A stretch of DNA of 38,346 nt from Chitinophagaceae bacterium (GTDB lineage Bacteria > Bacteroidota > Bacteroidia > Chitinophagales > Chitinophagaceae): positions 1 through 38,346 of the forward strand of contig JAGKWS010000029.1 in assembly GCA_021151685.1 (NCBI GenBank), in the 5' to 3' direction. Position numbers and translations under genes: made by a program. Positions 15,803 to 23,851 of this stretch are shown one piece after another. Position 1 is the first letter of the stretch, and each line of letters opens with the position of its first letter. Below the pieces are notes generated by a model, which searched no databases, was not told the DNA's origin, and worked only from the letters and a program-made list of their open reading frames with translations.

Positions 15803-16530
15803 CCGCCATAGTGCGCTACAACCGGCCTATGTATGCAATAGCCGTTGTAGTTGGCATTGTACTTGGCAGTGCAGTATTTGTGGTAACCGGGTGGTGGCTT
15901 GTATTGGCAATTGCAGGCCTTGTTTTGCTGTTATGGAATGTGCTTGCGTCCTTAGTAGTATCGTGGTATGTATACGACTATACCGGATACTATGACTTGG
16001 TTTGGTTACCCGCTCTACCGACCGTAAAAGGCAGTGTTTGGGCAAATATTCATGCCGGGCTCGATGAAACCTCGATTACCTTGCTGCAGCGTTTTCCGAA
16101 TATTTCTCTGCATGTGTTCGACTTTTACGACGAGAAAAAGCACACAGAACCATCTATACGCAGGGCACGTGCAAGTGCGGTTCCGTTTCCGGGCACCCGG
16201 TCAATTGATACTGCTACGGTAGCATTTGCTGCTAATACCTATGATGTGATATTGGTTCTGTTATCGGCACATGAAATAAGGAATGATGAGGAAAGGGTTC
16301 AATTCTTCAAGGCACTTGCCCATAGCCTGAAGCCCGGTGGCAGTGTGATAGTAGCAGAACATTTGCGCGATTGGCGCAACTACGTAGCCTATTCTTTGGG
16401 GGCTTTACATTTCCTGAGTAGAGGGGTGTGGCTATCAACTTTTAAAAATGCGGGCATTTCTGTAGTACATCAACATTTCATCAATCCTTTTATCACCGTA
16501 TTTTATTGCACTAATGGAAATACACATTAA
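15745..16530 (+). CDS. Membrane-anchored class I methyltransferase-like protein
   Basis: The protein has 261 residues. Two hydrophobic helices (about 28-52 and 54-75) precede a methyltransferase-like domain (about 90-255). The post-motif-I acidic loop (VFDFYD) and the late motif LKPGGSVIVAEHLRD are recognisable. The glycine-rich SAM loop is replaced by NIHAGLDETS, so cofactor binding is not assured. The ATG at 15745 overlaps DUF2071 by 58 nt; a second ATG at 15769 would reduce that to 34 nt. The 3' end overlaps the next gene by 17 nt. Tight overlap suggests translational coupling and a joint membrane-associated function with its neighbours. The substrate is unknown. Confidence 0.75.
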   Translation: MGKRQNRNMARKRGQFAGVTAIVRYNRPMYAIAVVVGIVLGSAVFVVTGWWLVLAIAGLVLLLWNVLASLVVSWYVYDYTGYYDLVWLPALPTVKGSVWANIHAGLDETSITLLQRFPNISLHVFDFYDEKKHTEPSIRRARASAVPFPGTRSIDTATVAFAANTYDVILVLLSAHEIRNDEERVQFFKALAHSLKPGGSVIVAEHLRDWRNYVAYSLGALHFLSRGVWLSTFKNAGISVVHQHFINPFITVFYCTNGNTH

Positions 16531-16915
16531 ACTGGCTGGTTTGTTGCAGCTATTACTGGGCATAATGCATGTTGGTTTCCCTTCATATTTTAAATGGAAG
16601 CATGATTTAAGTTCCATTAGCCTCATCAACCGCCAAATGTTGTATGTACATACCTTCTTTCTGGCCCTTGTGTTATTGTTGATGGGTATAAGTGGCCTGT
16701 GCTGGCCTCGTTTGTTCCTTAGTATTGAAACAGGTTCTATTTTATCTGGTGGGTATGCTATTTTTTGGTTGCTGCGTTTGGGCTTTCAGTTTTTTGTGTA
16801 CAAGCGGGCATTGTGGAAGGGTAAGACCATAGAAACAGCCATTCACGTGTTCTTCTCTTTTCTTTGGCTCTACTTTACGGTTGTTTATACCTGTGTAGCT
16901 ATGGGGCTACGGTAG
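16514..16915 (+). CDS. Four-helix membrane protein of unknown function
   Basis: The protein has 133 residues with four hydrophobic helices (about 6-22, 43-65, 75-95, 105-128). No family was recognised. Histidines at the first helix (IMHVGFPSYF) and aromatic residues in helix 4 are notable but not diagnostic. It overlaps the preceding gene by 17 nt and is last in the DoxX/DUF2071/methyltransferase run. Its 3' end overlaps the convergent recF by 17 nt. Confidence 0.72.
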   Translation: MEIHIKLAGLLQLLLGIMHVGFPSYFKWKHDLSSISLINRQMLYVHTFFLALVLLLMGISGLCWPRLFLSIETGSILSGGYAIFWLLRLGFQFFVYKRALWKGKTIETAIHVFFSFLWLYFTVVYTCVAMGLR

Positions 16916-18011
16916 ACGGTATAGGTAATGCCGGTTGCAAATAAATATAGCCCACCTCTTCGCTATTGCCAAATGCATTGCGGATACGCCCGGCATGGGT
17001 ATCGGTAAGTAATACCTGCCCGAAGGCATCGCTACGAATGATGCGGAGCAAGGCCTCCATTCGGTTTTGGTCCAGCTTTTCAAAAATATCATCGAGCAGG
17101 AGGATAGGTAGCTGTTTCAGTGTGGCCGATAGCCATGTATATTGGGCCAGCTTCAAGGCAAACAGGTAGCTTTTTTTCTGTCCCTGAGAGCCAAACTGTT
17201 TGAGGCTCATGCCATTGAGCGTAAACTCCCAGTCATCTTTGTGAATGCCGCGTAATGTGCGTTGGTAGCGCAGGTCGTGTTCCAGCCCCTGATTGAGCCA
17301 TTCGTGTAAAGTTTTTTGTTGCAGGTCTGATGTGTAGAATACCGCCAGCGGTTCGTTGCCGCCACATAGCCGTTGGTATATATCTGACAACATGGGGTGA
17401 AAATCTTGCAGGAAAGCTGCACGCCGTTTGTATATATAATCGGCATCGGCACTCATACAGGCGTTGTAGTACTCCAGTTCGGTATTGTTGCCCGATGGCC
17501 TGATGGCTTCGTTTTTCAGCCATGCATTGCGCTGTTGCAGCAGCCGTTGGTAGCGTATCAGTTTTTCCAGATAGTTGCGGTCGGCCTGACTGAGGATACC
17601 ATCTACCCATTTTCGCCTTGGCTCGCTATGGCCATTTATCAGTTCTATATCGTCCGGGGCTATCATAACGGCCGGGTAGGCACCTATGTGGTCGGTAATT
17701 TTTTCGTATTCCGATTCGTTTTTCAGCACCTCTTTTTTACCGCCCCTCCATTTGCACACAATGGTATCTCTACGGCCATTTGTTTCAAATTCGCCACTTA
17801 CCCTGAAACCATCGGTACCGTTTTGTGCGCTGCTTTGTTGCTGTGCGCTAAAGTAGCTTTTGGTAAAGCAGAGGTAATAGACAGCGTCCAGCAGGTTGGT
17901 CTTACCGCTACCATTGGGGCCGGTAATACAGGTTACCGGCTGCGGGAACTGAAAGGTAGCCGAAGTATAGTTGCGGTATTGGACTAACGATATGGAGGAA
18001 ATGGAATTCAA
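16899..18011 (-). CDS. recF: DNA replication and repair protein RecF
   Basis: The protein has 370 residues from a TTG start. This SMC-like ATPase loads RecA at gapped DNA with RecO/RecR. Walker A is GPNGSGKTN (31-39), the signature is QFGSQGQKKS, Walker B is LPILLLDDIFEKLD, and the D-loop follows. MIAPDDIELINGHSEPRRKW and LRGIHKDDWEF are typical RecF segments. There is no ATG before the ATPase loop. A GTG at 18095 would add 28 residues with no family counterpart. The TTG at 18011 gives the normal N-terminus (SISLVQYRNY) and lies five nt after a TATTTTTG box, the same spacing as at other genes here, so it is preferred. The 3' end overlaps the convergent membrane protein by 17 nt. Confidence 0.9.
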   Translation of the reverse strand: MNSISSISLVQYRNYTSATFQFPQPVTCITGPNGSGKTNLLDAVYYLCFTKSYFSAQQQSSAQNGTDGFRVSGEFETNGRRDTIVCKWRGGKKEVLKNESEYEKITDHIGAYPAVMIAPDDIELINGHSEPRRKWVDGILSQADRNYLEKLIRYQRLLQQRNAWLKNEAIRPSGNNTELEYYNACMSADADYIYKRRAAFLQDFHPMLSDIYQRLCGGNEPLAVFYTSDLQQKTLHEWLNQGLEHDLRYQRTLRGIHKDDWEFTLNGMSLKQFGSQGQKKSYLFALKLAQYTWLSATLKQLPILLLDDIFEKLDQNRMEALLRIIRSDAFGQVLLTDTHAGRIRNAFGNSEEVGYIYLQPALPIPSTVAP

Positions 18012-18016
18012 GGCAT

Positions 18017-18024
18017 CAAAAATA
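18017..18024 (-). promoter_or_regulatory. -7 box TATTTTTG five nt before recF TTG start
   Basis: This exact TAnnTTTG match, followed by ATGCC and TTG, supports the 18011 start. An out-of-frame ATG directly after the box meets a stop after two codons. Confidence 0.4.
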
Positions 18025-18158
18025 CCTAAAAGTAGGGGTTGAAATGCAGGGCGAAGAAATAAGGGGGCCGGGAATTGGATGCGCCCAAGCTGCACACGAG
18101 CAACTATTTCTGGCTTTTCCTATGATTTTGGTCAGGCAACTACTACAGTATAGCATTG

Positions 18159-18166
18159 TAACTTTG
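18159..18166 (+). promoter_or_regulatory. -7 box TAACTTTG before yjdM
   Basis: This exact TAnnTTTG match is followed by CGCCCCA and ATG, a seven-nucleotide gap. No TTG -33 at 17-23 nt was found. Confidence 0.45.
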
Positions 18167-18173
18167 CGCCCCA

Positions 18174-18539
18174 ATGGATAGTAATAACAAAGAGGCAGTA
18201 TTGCCACCATGCCCCCAATGCCAATCGGCCTATACATATGAAATGGATGCCCTGCTGGTATGCCCGGAATGCGGGCATGAGTGGAACCCCAATGAGGTAG
18301 CTGCCGAAGAAGCGACCACTGATACACTGGTAGTAAAGGACTGCAATGGCAATGTGCTACAGAATGGCGACTCGGTAGTAACGATAAAAAACCTTCCTGT
18401 AAAGGGCACCCCTCAGAGCATAAAGGCAGGTACCAAGGTGCGCAACATAAGGCTTGTAGATGGTGACCATAATATAGACTGCAAAATAGACGGGTTTGGT
18501 GCTATGGCACTGAAATCGGAATTTGTGAAGAAGGCCTAA
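18174..18539 (+). CDS. yjdM: YjdM/PhnA-family zinc-ribbon protein
   Basis: The protein has 121 residues. The N-terminal zinc ribbon has cysteines C13, C16, C30 and C33 (CPQC and CPEC). The C-terminal part contains VVKDCNGNVLQNGDSV and IKAGTKVRNIRLVDGDHNI, a beta-barrel segment characteristic of YjdM (formerly PhnA). Despite the historical link to phosphonates, the molecular function is unknown. It is complete, at the usual family length of about 110-120. It stands alone, divergent from recF and converging on the histidine kinase with only 5 bp between stops. Confidence 0.9.
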   Translation: MDSNNKEAVLPPCPQCQSAYTYEMDALLVCPECGHEWNPNEVAAEEATTDTLVVKDCNGNVLQNGDSVVTIKNLPVKGTPQSIKAGTKVRNIRLVDGDHNIDCKIDGFGAMALKSEFVKKA

Positions 18540-18544
18540 ACACA

Positions 18545-19792
18545 TCAGAGGGTGACGATGAACTCGGAGCCCTCATTCTCGCGGCTGCGAACAATGATAC
18601 TGCCCCCGAAAGACTCGACCTGCGCCCTGGTAATGTACAACCCTACCCCTTTGGCATCGGGCCGTTTATGGAATACCTGATTCAGTTTGAATATTTTATT
18701 GCCATACTTTACCAGGTCTATGCCCAAGCCGTTGTCTTTTACCGACAGTACAATGCGTCCATCCTGCTCGTAGGTACGCACTAAAATTTCGGGTATACGT
18801 TCGGTACTGATGTACTTGAGTGCATTGCTGAGCAGGTTGTAAATAACGCTTTCTAAAAATACTTTAGGGTAGTGAATGATGCGTACTGTTAAATCGAGCT
18901 GCACAAATGCACCTGTCTCGAAGATGGTGCTATTGAGCTGGTCGAGTATTTCGCTGCAAATGGCCTGCACATCGCAATCGTCGAATGGTATGTCTCGCGA
19001 CATACTGAGCCGTACCACATCCATTAATGTATTCAGGCTATTGACCAGCGATGCACTACCCTCTTGCAGATAATTGACTATGTCGGTAAGTTCTAACCGC
19101 TTGCCGGGTTGGTCTTTTTCGTTTACCGAGTCCTTTAGCATGTCTACCAGCAAGGCTATGTTGTTGGCTGGGCCGCGCAGGTTGTGGGCAATAATGTGGT
19201 TCAGGTCTTCTAACTGGTTGATGCGGTTGATGAGACCGCTACGTATGGCTTCCAACTCGCTGTTTTTACGGTTCAGCTCATCGGCCAGCATTTTTCGGCG
19301 AGTTACATCTACCACCTGCAGCAGGTAGTATTCTATGTTGCCCTGCTCGCCATGTACTTTAGATACAGTGTGTATACCCCAGAGAATGGTATTGTGTTTG
19401 GATATGTAACGTTTTTCTAAGGAGTAATAGTTGAGCACATTGGCCAGCATGTGGTTGAGCAGAGACCTATCGGACTGATTGTCATCGGGGTGACCGAGTT
19501 CGAGAAAGTTGGTTTCCAGCAGCTCGGGCCGTGTATAGCCTGTAAAAGAGCAAAAAGCATTATTGACATCGAGCAAGACACCTTCGGGGCTCATGAGTGC
19601 CATACCGATACCTGAGTATTCGAATGCTGTTTTGAAGGTTTCGCGGTAGTTGTACACTTGTTTATAAACGCGTTCGTTGTATCGCACCACGTCCTTCATC
19701 TTCTTTTTGGTGACACGACCATAGGTTAGAGCATCTTTTTGGGATGTGGCCTTTTGGTCGGCATCATCTATGTGGTTCATCTCGCTATCCAT
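18545..19792 (-). CDS. PAS-domain sensor histidine kinase
   Basis: The protein has 415 residues from MDSEMNHID. It has no membrane segment, so a soluble sensor is expected. A PAS domain (about residues 52-165) contains FEYSGIGMALMSPEG and FCSFTGYTRPEL. A coiled-coil linker follows, then an atypical H-box IIAHNLRGP with the phospho-acceptor H203. The ATPase domain has ESVIYNLLSNALKY (N box), VKDNGLGID (G1) and GVGLYITRAQVESFGGSI (G2). The frame is open to 19858, but that start lies inside a TATTTTTG promoter box, so 19792 is chosen. No response regulator is adjacent, so it is an orphan kinase. A perfect palindrome lies in the presumed 5' leader. Confidence 0.88.
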   Translation of the reverse strand: MDSEMNHIDDADQKATSQKDALTYGRVTKKKMKDVVRYNERVYKQVYNYRETFKTAFEYSGIGMALMSPEGVLLDVNNAFCSFTGYTRPELLETNFLELGHPDDNQSDRSLLNHMLANVLNYYSLEKRYISKHNTILWGIHTVSKVHGEQGNIEYYLLQVVDVTRRKMLADELNRKNSELEAIRSGLINRINQLEDLNHIIAHNLRGPANNIALLVDMLKDSVNEKDQPGKRLELTDIVNYLQEGSASLVNSLNTLMDVVRLSMSRDIPFDDCDVQAICSEILDQLNSTIFETGAFVQLDLTVRIIHYPKVFLESVIYNLLSNALKYISTERIPEILVRTYEQDGRIVLSVKDNGLGIDLVKYGNKIFKLNQVFHKRPDAKGVGLYITRAQVESFGGSIIVRSRENEGSEFIVTL

Positions 19793-19822
19793 AGCAGCCG
19801 TCGGTAAGGTGTCTGTAACTAA

Positions 19823-19838
19823 TACCACAAAAGTGGTA
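19823..19838. promoter_or_regulatory. Palindrome TACCAC-aaaa-GTGGTA in histidine kinase leader
   Basis: Perfect 6-bp arms are separated by four A residues, between the -7-like box (19856-19863) and the kinase ATG. It could be an operator or a 5'-UTR hairpin. Its regulator is unknown. Confidence 0.35.
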
Positions 19839-19855
19839 CAAGTTGTAAATGTAGT

Positions 19856-19863
19856 CAAAAATA
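19856..19863 (-). promoter_or_regulatory. -7 box TATTTTTG upstream of histidine kinase
   Basis: This exact TAnnTTTG match on the minus strand would give a leader of about 55-60 nt to the ATG at 19792. Confidence 0.35.
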
Positions 19864-19960
19864 TTTAAGTGAAAACACTGTAATTCGTGCAGATTAGAGG
19901 GGGTTTCAAAGCGATTGGCACATTCACATATTGTTTGCAACCTAACGGTGGTGTGTGCAA

Positions 19961-19991
19961 CCTAAAAAGCCCGGCAGAACGTGCCGGGCTT
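19961..19991 (-). terminator. Intrinsic terminator after small secreted protein gene
   Basis: A perfect 10-bp GC-rich stem (AAGCCCGGCA/TGCCGGGCTT, loop of five) at 19967-19991 is followed on the minus strand by a T run. It lies about 20 nt after the stop at 20012. Confidence 0.85.
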
Positions 19992-20011
19992 CCATGTATT
20001 TCATTCCTCCA

Positions 20012-20437
20012 CTATTTACCCAAGGTAGCTTCGTATTGGCTGAATTGCTGTGCGTTCAGGAATTTTTTGTAACCCATTTCGCGGGCCAATTCCATTTGGT
20101 ATTTCTGACCTTCGCCTGGCTGCATACCAGCCAGTTGCTGTACCTGGTAGTTGTACATCAGTTCGGTTTGGTATACACCTTCATACTGTTCTTTGTTCAG
20201 CAGGTATTTTGCTTTTGCCGCATCGGCGGTTTTCTTTGCTGCTGCTTTAGTTTCTTTTGTTGACTCGCGATTGATAGTCTCGAGTATGGTGTTAGCAGTA
20301 AACTCCTGAGGTTGTTGCGAAGTGGGAGCACTGGTGGTTGCGTTCACATTCACCTGAGTTTTTCCCGCTTTAGACTGTGCAAATGAAAGCGTAGACAGCG
20401 ATGCAAGCATCAAACCCGTTGTGATCAGTTTTTTCAT
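20012..20437 (-). CDS. Small secreted protein of unknown function
   Basis: The protein has 141 residues. It has a clear signal peptide (MKKLITTGLMLASLSTLSFA, cut near AQ). After that comes a low-complexity Ser/Thr/Gln stretch (22-47), then a charged helical region rich in Lys/Ala (55-80) and a C-terminal part with regularly spaced Tyr and Gln. No family was recognised. It is monocistronic: a strong terminator follows and NamZ is separately promoted upstream. A periplasmic or surface location is inferred from the signal peptide. Confidence 0.78.
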   Translation of the reverse strand: MKKLITTGLMLASLSTLSFAQSKAGKTQVNVNATTSAPTSQQPQEFTANTILETINRESTKETKAAAKKTADAAKAKYLLNKEQYEGVYQTELMYNYQVQQLAGMQPGEGQKYQMELAREMGYKKFLNAQQFSQYEATLGK

Positions 20438-20551
20438 ATTAAGTTGTATTAATTGGTTTAAAACTATTGGCGTACTAAATTAATCTATTATTAGTGTGTT
20501 GACTGAAAATAATGACTGCATTTCCGATATTTTCCATGTTTTTTTGTTCTG

Positions 20552-21748
20552 TTACTCAAAATCGGGATACAGTAAATATTTTTTACGTATTTGTCTGAAC
20601 GAATTCAGACCGGCCTGCCAGGAGTTCCGTATTTGTTTTTCGCTTGCACCTTTCTTTATCTGCTGCTCTAACAATGGGGTTCCTGAAAGCTTTGTAAAGA
20701 AAGACGTAAAAAAATTTGATTTGGTTGGGTAATTCTTCCATGCTTTTATCAACCATTTTATTTGCAGCCTGCCATCTATGTCATTCAGTATCTGTTTTTC
20801 GTTATCGGCCACCAGTTCGCCATAGCATATTTTGTCCTGATGCGGTGGTGTTTTGGCACCATAACCACTTACTGGCGTAAAGTGGTAAGAAAACTTGCCC
20901 TCGAGCTGCGGGCTACCATATTGACGAAAAGGCATATCTGTACCACGGCCCACACTGACGGGTGTACCCTCGAAAAAGCAAAGTGATGGATAGGCATAAA
21001 TGGCCTCTATGGTGCGCAAATTGGGGGACGGTGCTACCGGCAAGTGGTACAAGCTGCTGTGCGTGTAGCCACTACACCTTACCACTGTAAGTGCAAGCTG
21101 AGCCGCACCGGGAAACCAACGCTCGCCTACCAGCATTTGGGCATACTCGCCGGCCGTCATACCATAGACCACAGGAATGGGTTGCATGCCTACAAAAGAG
21201 CGACAAGCGGTATCGAGCACGGGGCCATCTACATAAAATCCGTTGGGGTTGGGGCGATCGAGCACTACAAACTGTTTATTGCCGGCAGCGCAAGCCTCCA
21301 TACAATACTGCATGGTGGAAATATAGGTGTAGAAACGGACACCAACATCCTGCAAGTCGTACACTACTGCATCTACGTCTTGCAGCTGTGTGGTTGTTGG
21401 TTTCTTGTTGTTGCCATAAAGCGATACTACCTGCAAGCCTGTGGCACTGTCTACCCCATTGGCTATATGAGCCCCGGCATCTTCGCCCCCACGAAAACCG
21501 TGTTCGGGCACAAATATGCGACGCACAGTTATTCCTTTCTCTCTGAAGACATCTACCAGAGAACGCCCGTTGTACTCGGAAGTCTGATTGACTACTACCG
21601 CCACCTGTTTCCCCTTTAGCAGTGGTAACCACTCTTTCTGGTTGGCAAGACCGGGCAATATAGAAGTTTGTGCCCATGCCGATAATGTTATCATCAGACA
21701 GCTAACAGCTACCAGCAGCATTTTACCTGTGTGTGTACGTATTGCCAT
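20552..21748 (-). CDS. namZ: DUF1343 family exo-beta-N-acetylmuramidase (NamZ-like)
   Basis: The protein has 398 residues with an N-terminal signal sequence (about 8-27, ending SAWAQT). The DUF1343/NamZ signature runs throughout: KGKQVAVVVNQTS, FVPEHGFRGGEDAG, VSLYGNNKKPT, VDAVVYDLQDVGVRFYTYIS, VVLDRPNPNG, VYGMTAGEYA, APSPNLRTIEAIYAYPSLCF and EGTPVSVGRGTD. Characterised NamZ releases terminal MurNAc from peptidoglycan fragments, so a cell-wall recycling role in the periplasm is likely. The start is supported by the best promoter in the window (TTG, 21-nt spacer, TATCTTTG), five nt before the ATG. Confidence 0.9.
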   Translation of the reverse strand: MAIRTHTGKMLLVAVSCLMITLSAWAQTSILPGLANQKEWLPLLKGKQVAVVVNQTSEYNGRSLVDVFREKGITVRRIFVPEHGFRGGEDAGAHIANGVDSATGLQVVSLYGNNKKPTTTQLQDVDAVVYDLQDVGVRFYTYISTMQYCMEACAAGNKQFVVLDRPNPNGFYVDGPVLDTACRSFVGMQPIPVVYGMTAGEYAQMLVGERWFPGAAQLALTVVRCSGYTHSSLYHLPVAPSPNLRTIEAIYAYPSLCFFEGTPVSVGRGTDMPFRQYGSPQLEGKFSYHFTPVSGYGAKTPPHQDKICYGELVADNEKQILNDIDGRLQIKWLIKAWKNYPTKSNFFTSFFTKLSGTPLLEQQIKKGASEKQIRNSWQAGLNSFRQIRKKYLLYPDFE

Positions 21749-21753
21749 ATGGC

Positions 21754-21785
21754 CAAAGATACAACCCGACAGATTGCTGTAGCAA
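21754..21785 (-). promoter_or_regulatory. Full Bacteroidota-type promoter for namZ
   Basis: On the minus strand a TTG (-33 type, 21783-21785) is followed by a 21-nt spacer and TATCTTTG (-7 type, 21754-21761), then GCCAT and the ATG. Spacing and both boxes match the known sigma-ABfr pattern. Confidence 0.6.
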
Positions 21786-21811
21786 CCGCGTGCAGAAACA
21801 ATATGCAGGTG

Positions 21812-22135
21812 TTATGGCTGGGAGACCATTACCTCTTCCAGTTGCTGAAAAAGAGGAATGATAGCCCTGCCTGATGCCGAGAGGCTGTAGGAAATATGCA
21901 GTGGTTTGTGGCTGATGATGGTTTTGTCTAACAGGCCAGACTCTTCCAGCTCGCGCAGGGCTACAGCTAATGACTGCTTATTGGAGCCCGGCAACTGCCG
22001 TAACAGTTCGCTAAAACGCACATCGCCCGTGAGGGCTAACTTGAAGATTTGCGGCTTCCACTTGCCCGACATTTTTTTGAGCAGACCTTCGGCCGGGCAA
22101 TCATTGGTATTGTTTATGGTGCTATTGCTGGTCAT
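21812..22135 (-). CDS. HxlR-family winged-helix regulator
   Basis: The protein has 107 residues. The HxlR/YodB-type pattern is clear: a CP dipeptide near the N-terminus (C13), LLKKMSGKWKPQIF, RFSELLRQLPGSNKQSLAVALRELEESGLL and the wing YSLSASGRAIIPLF. Several relatives sense thiol-reactive or oxidising compounds through the N-terminal cysteine. The gene is divergent from a DsbA-type oxidoreductase with 114 bp between starts, so it is a good candidate regulator of that gene. The effector is not known. Confidence 0.9.
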   Translation of the reverse strand: MTSNSTINNTNDCPAEGLLKKMSGKWKPQIFKLALTGDVRFSELLRQLPGSNKQSLAVALRELEESGLLDKTIISHKPLHISYSLSASGRAIIPLFQQLEEVMVSQP

Positions 22136-22183
22136 ATTTTTTTGACTTATTGCCGGGCTGGCTGTATAGATGGAACTTTGTTG

Positions 22184-22217
22184 TAAAGATAGCGATTAAC
22201 AACCGGGCATCACCAAA
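22184..22217 (-). promoter_or_regulatory. Possible HxlR gene promoter in divergent region
   Basis: On the minus strand TTTG (22214-22217) is followed by 22 nt and TATCTTTA (22184-22191), one mismatch to the -7 consensus. It lies about 48 nt before the ATG. Confidence 0.35.
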
Positions 22218-22249
22218 CTACAAACAACTGAAAATTACAATAATAATTC

Positions 22250-23242
22250 ATGTTACACAAACTATTACTTATTGTTGCTACCAGTAGCGTGCTGGTAGGT
22301 AATGCCCAAACCAAAAATAAGATGAACCAAGCGAAAAATCCATTATTGTGCGACCCAATGACTGGCGTATGCGAAGTGCCTGCGACAACACAGGCAACAG
22401 TGAAAGATGAAAACAACACTAACAAGACACTGAAAATCATATATTTTACAGACCCTATTTGCTCATCTTGTTGGGGTATAGAACCACAGCTGAGGCGGCT
22501 GAAACTGGAGTATGGGCATGATGTGGCTATAGAGTACCACATGGGTGGCCTGCTGCCCGACTGGAGTTATAACAGCGGAGGCATCAGCAAACCATCGGAT
22601 GTAGCTCATCATTGGGATGAGGTAAGCCGCTATTACAACATGCCTATCAATGGTGATGTATGGTTGGAAGACCCACTGCCATCGTCTTATCCACCGTCTA
22701 TTGCCTTCAAGGCTGCACAGATGCAGAATAAGGAGAAGGCCGTAGTGTTTCTACGCAGGATGCGGGAGATGGTATTTCTGCAAAAGAAGAACATTACCAA
22801 ATGGGAACATATATCGGCTGCGGCGGCTGGTGCCGGTTTGGATGTTGCCCGATTGAAGAAAGACTATGAGGGCAAGGCCAAGCAACTGTTTGCAGCCGAT
22901 TTGGAACTGGGTAAAAAGCTGGGAGTGAGGGGTTTTCCTACACTTATCGTCAGCAATAGTAAGGGAGAGAATGCTACTGTGTATGGCTTTAAGCCCTATG
23001 CCGACTTTACGGCAGCACTAAAACGGCTATACCCCACCCTACAACAACGACCATATGACCATGGCAGCGATGGACTGTTTGCAAAATACCCTACCCTTAC
23101 TACCCGCGAGTATGCAGAACTGAGCGAAACAAGCATAGAAGAGGCACAGCAAGAGCTAACTAAAATGGCCACAGCAGGCACTATAAAGAAACAAACAAGC
23201 AAAAACGGAGACATTTGGTTATCTGCCACTTACAAGCAATAA
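22250..23242 (+). CDS. DsbA/FrnE-type thiol oxidoreductase
   Basis: The protein has 330 residues. The thioredoxin-fold start IIYFTDPICSSCWGIEP carries the CxxC pair C71/C74, and VRGFPTLIV supplies the cis-proline loop. The sequence around the active site is typical of DsbA relatives such as FrnE/YjbH. A helical insert with HHWDEVSRYY lies between. The first 20 residues look like a signal peptide (LLLIVATSSVLVGNAQ), which would place it in the periplasm. However, a second methionine (codon 25) would give a cytosolic form beginning MNQAKNPLLCDP, which many relatives resemble, so the location is open. A C-terminal extension (about 265-330) is helical. It is divergent from the HxlR gene and followed by a strong terminator. 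Confidence 0.85.
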   Translation: MLHKLLLIVATSSVLVGNAQTKNKMNQAKNPLLCDPMTGVCEVPATTQATVKDENNTNKTLKIIYFTDPICSSCWGIEPQLRRLKLEYGHDVAIEYHMGGLLPDWSYNSGGISKPSDVAHHWDEVSRYYNMPINGDVWLEDPLPSSYPPSIAFKAAQMQNKEKAVVFLRRMREMVFLQKKNITKWEHISAAAAGAGLDVARLKKDYEGKAKQLFAADLELGKKLGVRGFPTLIVSNSKGENATVYGFKPYADFTAALKRLYPTLQQRPYDHGSDGLFAKYPTLTTREYAELSETSIEEAQQELTKMATAGTIKKQTSKNGDIWLSATYKQ

Positions 23243-23311
23243 TTACAGCAAAACAGAAAACAGAAAAAACATAACAGAAACAGAACAAAAGCAACACAAG
23301 GATTGTAATGT

Positions 23312-23342
23312 ACAGGCACCCAATGGGTGCCTGTCTTTTTTT
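23312..23342 (+). terminator. Intrinsic terminator after DsbA-type gene
   Basis: A perfect 10-bp stem ACAGGCACCC/GGGTGCCTGT with a 3-nt loop is followed by C and seven T residues. It lies 70 nt after the stop. Confidence 0.9.
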
Positions 23343-23389
23343 GGGAGCCAAACAGGGCTTAAGACCGCATGTACCAATGGCAGGTGCGG

Positions 23390-23851
23390 CTACTCGATAT
23401 CGGAAAAACCATCTTTCACCATATCCCAAAAGGCATCGAGCGCAACCATGTGGTGTTTGAGGAAGGAAATGATTTGTGGCCAATGGTCGGTATTCATCAC
23501 ATTTACCCCGTGCAACTGTTGCATTACACGGCTTACCACCCGCCCAAATTCGTCGGTATCGTCGGGCATCCACAGCCATTCATTGGCCGAACAATCGTGC
23601 AATACCGCGCGTAACTGTAACAATCGTTCATAGTATCTACTACGTTCAACACTATCATTATGTGTAAGTTCTATAGCTATACTTGCACCATCAGTTCCGG
23701 CATCGAGTCTGAAATAAATGTGCGGTATACCTGTTTTGTAGTTTACCCAGTTCACCTTTTCGTAACCAGCTGCCACCACCGGGCGCATGTATTGTCCATA
23801 AGTTGTCCAGAACTGTTGTTTGATGCGTGATGCCTCCTGACGAGTGTACAT
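23390..23851 (-). CDS. DUF4268 domain protein
   Basis: The protein has 153 residues from MYTRQEASRIKQQFW, the typical DUF4268 start. The family core is visible: FWTTYGQYMRPV, KVNWVNYKTGIPHIYFRLDA, then IAIELTHND and FWDMVKDGF at the end. DUF4268 is distantly related to nuclease-like folds in some descriptions, but the Bacteroidota stand-alone form has no established function. The frame extends 13 codons upstream (23890) without family support. A TATCTTTA string lies 24 nt before the chosen ATG. It is flanked by the DsbA terminator and the divergent NHL gene. Confidence 0.82.
   Translation of the reverse strand: MYTRQEASRIKQQFWTTYGQYMRPVVAAGYEKVNWVNYKTGIPHIYFRLDAGTDGASIAIELTHNDSVERSRYYERLLQLRAVLHDCSANEWLWMPDDTDEFGRVVSRVMQQLHGVNVMNTDHWPQIISFLKHHMVALDAFWDMVKDGFSDIE

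Noticed and set aside
18012..18095. 28-residue extension of RecF from a GTG
   Set aside because: It has no family counterpart, and a promoter-type box lies just before the TTG at 18011.
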